From Cycas panzhihuaensis (taxonomy: Eukaryota > Cycadophyta), in contig CM041465.1 in NCBI GenBank assembly GCA_023213395.1, positions 150,481,741 through 150,545,740 on the forward strand: 64,000 nt of DNA, given 5' to 3'. Made by a program: the position numbers and the translations under genes. Position 1 is the first letter of the stretch. Every line of letters begins with the position of its first letter. Positions 58,624-64,000 of the stretch are shown here, piece after piece. Under the pieces are notes generated by a model. It saw only the letters and a list, made by a program, of their open reading frames with translations, was not told where the DNA came from and did no database searches.

Positions 58624-60960
58624 CATCACCCATTCATCTATAATTTGATATCTTTTTACTATTTTTGAGAGATTTTCACTTTTAAGATATTTGTCACCAC
58701 TTACCATCTTGCTTCTATCTTAAAGTAAGAGCTTTGGGCATTAAGGGGGTAAATGTTTTACCAAAATTTTCTCTTGATTGATTTCCATCCATCTTACTAA
58801 TTAATTTACTTGATCATAGGTGTATTTACTTATTAAATGAGATTGTATTTGGTGTTTAGAATATCATATTATGTTTTTAATTGAGTTTGATATGATTTTG
58901 GTGAATTAGAATGCAAATAATAGACGAATAATTGAGGTTTGAATGATGATGAATGTATTATTATGTCTTTCATATACTGATGAATGAAACTATAGTATCA
59001 AAGTCTTTCCTTTAATCCATTCTGATCTACTTTTTCCTTTTAAAACACTCCTTGTTCCCATCTTTTCCTCTTGATTTTATATATTGATTACCAGTTTTTA
59101 GTGTTTTTTAGGCTTATACTTAATTAATCACTTCTTCTGAGCTATTTTTATTTTTGATGAAGTTATTTCGCTTTAGTATTTTGGTAATGCTCTGAGTTTT
59201 TTTAAGTTTAATTAGTAAAAGTTACATTTTTTATCATCATGTTTTTAATATTACCAAAATATGATCGATTACATTCTATATATAAAGTCACATTTTTCAT
59301 CATACATAAAATACAACTAATTAAATTTCATGTATAAAATCACATTTTTTACTATTATGTATGCAACATTTTTTAGGTCAAATGCATAATTTTTTCTTTA
59401 TTTTTACATCTTATTACCTAGAATTAGTGCTATCATCTTCTCCCTTACCCATAAATACCTAGATAGAGGAGAATAGAGTAGTAAATACATCTCTTGTTGA
59501 GAAAAATGTGAGAAAATAAGGAATTGAGAGAAAAGAGACTTGGAGGTATTGGTAGTATTATTGTTTAACTCTATTTCTATTACTTGTTAAAATGTTTATC
59601 TTTTGCAAGTCTTCAATCTGAGCTCCAACTCTCTCATCACAAGTTTGGTAATGATTTTCTATCACTCTTTCTTATGTTTTTGAATGGTTGCTTATTATAT
59701 TATGCCTTGTTTATGTTATTTTCTCTTCTTGACTCTAGTTCTTATTGTGATTTCTATTTCCTTGGAAAAATCTTGGCTAAAAGGTTAGCCCTTTATGGGA
59801 TTTATAAGGGTTTGCTATATAGAAGAGAGATCTACCTCTTTACCATATTTTATAGATTCTCCCTCCTATTCTCCATAGTAGTTAAGATTTCCAAGAGGTT
59901 TTTGTCTTATCTCTTTTGATTTGGTAATAATTTTGGTGGTTTTTTCACATTTTTTTCCTTTTGTTGTCTATTTTAAAAGGAAAAAATTAGTGAAAATTTG
60001 GTCAATAAGAGGAAGATTACTATCCCAAGGTACATATATGGTTGCATACATAGATGGTTCTTGTGATTATGTGATTCTTCTTTCCTTCTTCGTGTGAAAG
60101 ATGTACAACTAGAAAAGAGTAAAGAGAATAAACTTTGTATATTAATATTTACACTTTTCTTTCATAAAAGATGAAGGAAATCCATTGCTTTTATGGTTGC
60201 ATATTATTATGTAAATCATAAAATCTTTCTACGCTTTTAATCTAGCTTCTCAATAGATTATATGAGTTAAGTTCTAACTTGTACAATGAATTTACATCTT
60301 GTGTGTTATCTTTTATGGGCTATTTAAATAAACTCTAATCTTGCATGTTAAGGTTTTCACTTTGCATGTTATATTTTATGCTTTCATTCCTTTATTTAAA
60401 GTCATTCAATGGTTAAAAGATTGTAAAGCCTATCAAAAATCACATATGCAAGAGGAATAGGTCTAAAAGAAGCTTCATACCACTTCAATCTTCATTGTCT
60501 AACTATGTATGAAAGGTTTCTTTTATAAAGATTTATTCTTATATCATTTCATTTGAAATAAAAGGTTATTTAAAAAATTAGAAAATAGTTTCTTTTGATT
60601 TTGAGTAAAGTTTATTTTTATAAAAAAAATAAACGAAAATGTATGTATTTTTTTTTTCTTTTTTTCTTTAGTTGATTTGAAAGGTGATTTCTCTTAAGTT
60701 TATTAGTTTCTTTGATAATTTTATAAGTGTATGATTGTATCTTTATTTTTTACCTTTTCTTTATTTGATTAAACCCAAAATAATAAAAGATATAAGAAAA
60801 GGAAGAGTAAGAAAAATAAAACAAGAAGATTATCAGTGTAGCTCCAAATTTAGATCTCCTCTACTTGTTTGTGTAGGTTAGAATATTCTATCATTGAGTT
60901 ACCACCACATATCCTAACCTCATACTTTCAAAATAACCTTCAAGTCTAAAATGCAAATAA
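58624..60960. other. A+T-rich stretch, no gene recognised
   Basis: The best open frame (59584-59919 plus, 111 codons) is hydrophobic and matches no family I know; it is probably chance. Three diverged copies of a TCACATTTTTTATCAT-like motif occur near 59222, 59285 and 59340. T-rich tracts lie near 60590-60670. Confidence 0.4.
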
Positions 60961-61156
60961 GTGAAGACTCCTTCTTAGGAGTTGGATAAAGTTGGTTTTA
61001 GAGTCCTTATAGCTCTAAATATCTCCCAATATTGATCTGAAATAGATAAACCACAACGGTGTTGAGAGATACTTAGTCTATGTCTAATTTCTAAACAACT
61101 AAGTATTACTTTGACATGAATTCAACTATAATTTCTTTGACCTATAAGAAATAACC

Positions 61157-61647
61157 TATTAGATATGTTGAACACTTTGTAAGTGTTACATGCGTATAGG
61201 TATTATACTTGAGCCCCTTTGTAGGGTTTGAGGTCTTATTGTAGGGCCCCCAGTTGGGGGGTCTAGGGGCCAATGGCCCCCCAGGTGGGGGTTTGGGAGT
61301 GGAATCCCTCAAAAATTTTTTTTGGGTGTCTTATAGGGGTCTTTGTCGACCCATGGTTTATGCCCATTATATTGTAAAACCATAAGGTGATATCTTGTAA
61401 TATTGTATCTATATGTTCTTATGCAATAACACATGTAACAAATGGTTGTGGATGAGTCGATGTAAAGAGTTGGGATTTATGTATCTCTATAATTCTTTAG
61501 CTATTTCTTAGATTAATAAAAGGTCTATACTCAGACCTGAATCTCTTGGTGTTCTTTGTTGAGTGCTTGGATTGTTTATGCTATTTGTTCTTTACATGGT
61601 TTAAAGTTTTGTTATCACATTACTTCTGCAATTATATTTTCTTTTCA
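61157..61647 (+). repeat. Small solo LTR inserted in copia E RNase H, ~491 bp
   Basis: The RNase H frame is interrupted exactly here. The inserted piece starts TATTAGATATGTTG and ends TTCTTTTCA. The flanks TAACC (61152-61156) and CAACT (61648-61652) both derive from CAACC by single C-to-T changes, which fits a 5-bp target duplication. Inside are a G/C-rich inverted repeat (about 61243-61300) and AATAAAAGG near 61515, consistent with an LTR polyadenylation region. Confidence 0.65.
61237..61312. repeat. G/C-rich inverted repeat in small LTR
   Basis: GGGCCCCCAGTTGGGGGGTC and AGGGGCCAATGGCCCCCC form short hairpins in otherwise A+T-rich DNA. Similar G/C-rich hairpins are known from some plant LTRs. 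Confidence 0.75.
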
Positions 61648-62022
61648 CAACTAAATGATGCTCTCTCCTCCATGGATGTTGATTATAAAGTAATTATTCA
61701 TGCCACTACTAAGGTGATTTGGTTACACATGATTCTTTTTGAACATGGACTTTAATAAACTCAAGCCACTACTCTACATTATGATAATTAGAGTGTTTTA
61801 AAGATGACCAACAATCTTATATTCCATGAAAGAACTAAACATATTGATGTCTATCATCACTTCATCCATGAATATATGCAAAACAAAGAAGTTGAACTTA
61901 TGTACTAACTAACTAAGGACCAAGTTGCAAACATCTTTACTAAAGTACTTGTTAAACTAAAGTTTAAAAGGTTTCAAAATGACTCCAGCATCAAGTCAAA
62001 TGAAGTTGTCAATAAAGGAGGG

Positions 62023-62343
62023 TGTTAAATTATAATGTATAAATATATCTATGTATTATTAGTTATTCTATATTATAATTAAATTATAATGTATAATATT
62101 ATCAAGTCTACCCCTTGTTGAATAACGAGCCAATTGTATTACCTTATTATGCTGACCAATTATGTTAATATTCGAGCCACTTTGTGGCCTATAAATTATG
62201 CCTGAATTCACTTGTTTGTATATAAGATATTTTAGAATGACGAAGCTCTAGCAAATTGAAGACTAATGGTGCCAACTAATTTGGTTGTCTTATTCTTTGT
62301 AAATAATTTATATTGAACTGTTATTTATTTTTTAATGCTTTCA
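62023..62343 (+). repeat. Copia E 3' LTR (right end tentative)
   Basis: Begins TGTTAAATTATAATG after the purine tract AATAAAGGAGGG. The right end near GCTTTCA is chosen only by the CA ending. A TATATAAG box is at about 62217. Confidence 0.5.
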
Positions 62344-63300
62344 TTTTTGTATGCACGAGTATTTTAGATCTTGCATTGATTTTTTCACTATGATCCATAA
62401 ACCTTGGTCCCCTTTTAAGGATAATATCCTTATGTTAAGCGCTTTTAAAAATAATGATAAAAAGAAAAGCCCACTCTATAGGCATTAGATACCTTAGAGA
62501 TATGAAAGACCCAATTGACATGAATCTAGGAATTCAACCTCTTTGAAGAAGGCCTAGATTAAAGAATTAATAAATCATTCTTCCCATTTATAAAGATTTA
62601 AAATCCTTAGAAATATAAGTTGGTTCAACCATAATGTGAGGATTACCCAACTTAGGCTTAATGTAGGTACCCTGAGTGATGGGACACTCCTTCTCTCTTA
62701 AATCTTACTTAAAGGACTCACTCTCCCTTTGGGAAGGTGAACTCAAGATAACCATCCAAAACAAAATCCTAACACTAAATAAACTCTAACTTGGTTATTC
62801 TTTTGCTTCATCCTTCTTTACCCCTTTGATCTTATACCTTGGTAGGTGGAAAACTAATAGAATTAATCTTAAACTTAGCCATGACTAGGATTAAAAATAG
62901 TGATGAGACTAGGATTAAATCCCCTTAAAACCTTTTTTAAACAAATTAGCGTCACATGTATATAACCACTTCATAACTAATGATATGATAACTAATAAAC
63001 TTAATGCAATATGGATGTTTAAATATTATGAGTTGGCATGAATACAATAGTTTTAAAGGCTCTAGTATATGCCCATAGAACCCAAAAAGTTTTTCTATAT
63101 ATAGTTGTAATTACACAAAGCGGTAGAAATGAAATGCTAGGTATTCAATCTAGATTTGGTAATATGGCATGTGTCTTTTATATCCATAGAGAGACTTCAT
63201 TCCATTCATTTTGGTGGCACCTATTTACCAACTCAACTTGGTGCTTAATTAATAAATGTTTTGTGCTTGCTTTTATTGATAAGTTTGGTTGGAATGCTAC
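62344..63300. other. Unclassified A+T-rich sequence
   Basis: No domain recognised on either strand. The open frame 63038-63313 plus (91 codons) matches nothing I know. Confidence 0.35.
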
Positions 63301-63856
63301 CTTAGTGACATAAAATTCATCCCATTTTCTCTATATTTCACCTAAAATATATTAAGGATTAAAGTTCTCTATACCATCTAAAAATTTAAAAATATTTTCT
63401 TTTTAACACAAAACACCTAAATGCACCTTTTGATTCAAGATCATCCACATTCCTAGTATAAGAAATTCACCTTTATTAAAATTTGTATATCTTCCTTATT
63501 ATTAATCTATTTTCTATAATTTATTAAACATTAAATCTAACATAAATGGAGACCTAATTTTATAAGATTCACTAATAATTAAACATGAAAATTACATTCA
63601 TATTAATGATATAATCTCAAAGTGAAATAATCTCTTATCAAATTTAATAATACAATGTATATGCATAAATATAAGTATTAAAAGGGATCTAATCCCTAAC
63701 TAAATGACACATATGATGTGAGAGTTGTATCCCCCAATGAATCATCACTTACATAATAATTAAATAATCTTAATCTTAATGTATAATATAATACACAACC
63801 TTAAGAGGAGGATCATAGCCTAAGTTATGAGCCATAAATAAACATTAATATCAACA
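63301..63856 (-). repeat. Probable copia F 3' LTR (left end unknown)
   Basis: The minus strand has TGTTGATATTAATGTTTATT starting at 63856, right after the RNase H tail of copia F and a short purine-rich stretch AATATGGAG. The left boundary was not found. Confidence 0.4.
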
Positions 63857-64000
63857 CTCCATATTAATATTTATTTCATTTTTTCTAACATCTAAATTGC
63901 CCTAGAAATTTAGAAATCTTTCACATGCCTTTGGTTTAGTAAAGATGTTAGCCAATTATTCTTTTGTTGGACTATACATGATCTATATCACACATTTTTG
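63857..64000 (-). pseudogene. Copia F RNase H C-terminus, cut by the window edge
   Basis: Minus-strand PTKE, a stop where Gln fits, then LANIFTKPKACERFLNF-stop-GNLDV: the copia (Q)LADIFTKPL...F..LR.KLGV tail. The remainder lies beyond base 64000. Confidence 0.75.

Larger units (their letters stand above)
60961..62022 (+). pseudogene. Copia E RNase H, split by a small solo LTR
   Basis: Left piece: VLRDT near 61068 and KYYFDMNSTIISLTYKK near 61100-61150, close to copia D's YYFDMDLTIIF. Right piece from 61648: QLNDALSSMDVDYKVIIHAT, TKVIWLHMILFEHGL, SVLKMTNNLIFHERTKHIDV, YHHFIHEYMQNKEVELMY, then KDQVANIFTKVLVKLKFKRF near 61915-61970. The insertion falls between KK and the LSS motif. Copia E belongs to the same family as copia D. 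Upstream RT and integrase were not recognised. Confidence 0.85.

Noticed and set aside
59584-59919. 111-codon hydrophobic ORF as a membrane protein gene
   Set aside because: T-rich DNA naturally gives Phe/Leu-rich frames; there is no recognisable family, promoter or codon signal.
61237-61312. G/C-rich block as organellar DNA or a CpG island
   Set aside because: It sits inside a piece bounded by a target duplication and behaves as an LTR hairpin region.
63038-63313. 91-codon ORF as a host gene
   Set aside because: No motif recognised and the surroundings are retrotransposon debris; probably chance.

Overview
The window looks like intergenic heterochromatin from a large, A+T-rich plant genome. 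Almost everything recognisable is LTR retrotransposon: Ty1/copia and Ty3/gypsy relatives that are nested and mostly decayed. Initiator-Met primer sites, a chromovirus-type RT, a Tat/Ogre-like gypsy element with ~2.9 kb LTRs and plant-mobile-domain ORFs all point to a seed plant. The one host-gene remnant is a TIR-class NB-ARC resistance pseudogene, a class lost from grasses, so a grass is unlikely. The species cannot be named from the sequence. I see no intact host gene, rRNA, tRNA or CRISPR array.

Layout. (1) 1-8335: a TNL (TIR-NB-ARC) pseudogene split by a complete minus-strand copia element (A, 64-7669) with a perfect TATAT target duplication. (2) 9.4-18.3 kb: a possible LTR, a truncated minus-strand chromovirus (gag to RT), a 37-bp minisatellite, and a second minisatellite interrupted by plus-strand copia element B (12859-18021). 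(3) 19.2-24.5 kb: a copia RT scrap, a gypsy gag scrap, and an internally deleted copia (C). (4) 24.5-44.2 kb: copia D, whose RT is interrupted by a 17.3-kb minus-strand Tat/Ogre-like gypsy element (Tat-1, 25199-42512). (5) 44.2-56.1 kb: a related LTR, then a second plus-strand, more decayed copy of the same gypsy lineage (Tat-2), with long microsatellites and a tandem array. (6) 56118-58618: a solo Tat-type LTR with a perfect CCTTC duplication. (7) 61-64 kb: copia E, with a small solo LTR inside its RNase H, and the edge of minus-strand copia F.

Most interesting system: both Tat copies carry two extras between integrase and the 3' end. One is an additional RNase H domain in sense orientation. 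The other is an antisense ORF related to the plant mobile domain (PMD), with a coiled-coil-like tail. The two copies differ in the order of these modules. In-frame stops throughout are mostly TAG or TAA at positions where the family has Gln or Trp, as expected from long-term cytosine methylation and C-to-T decay. Element borders come from direct reading of terminal repeats, primer sites and target duplications. Domain calls come from motif recognition, without any database search.
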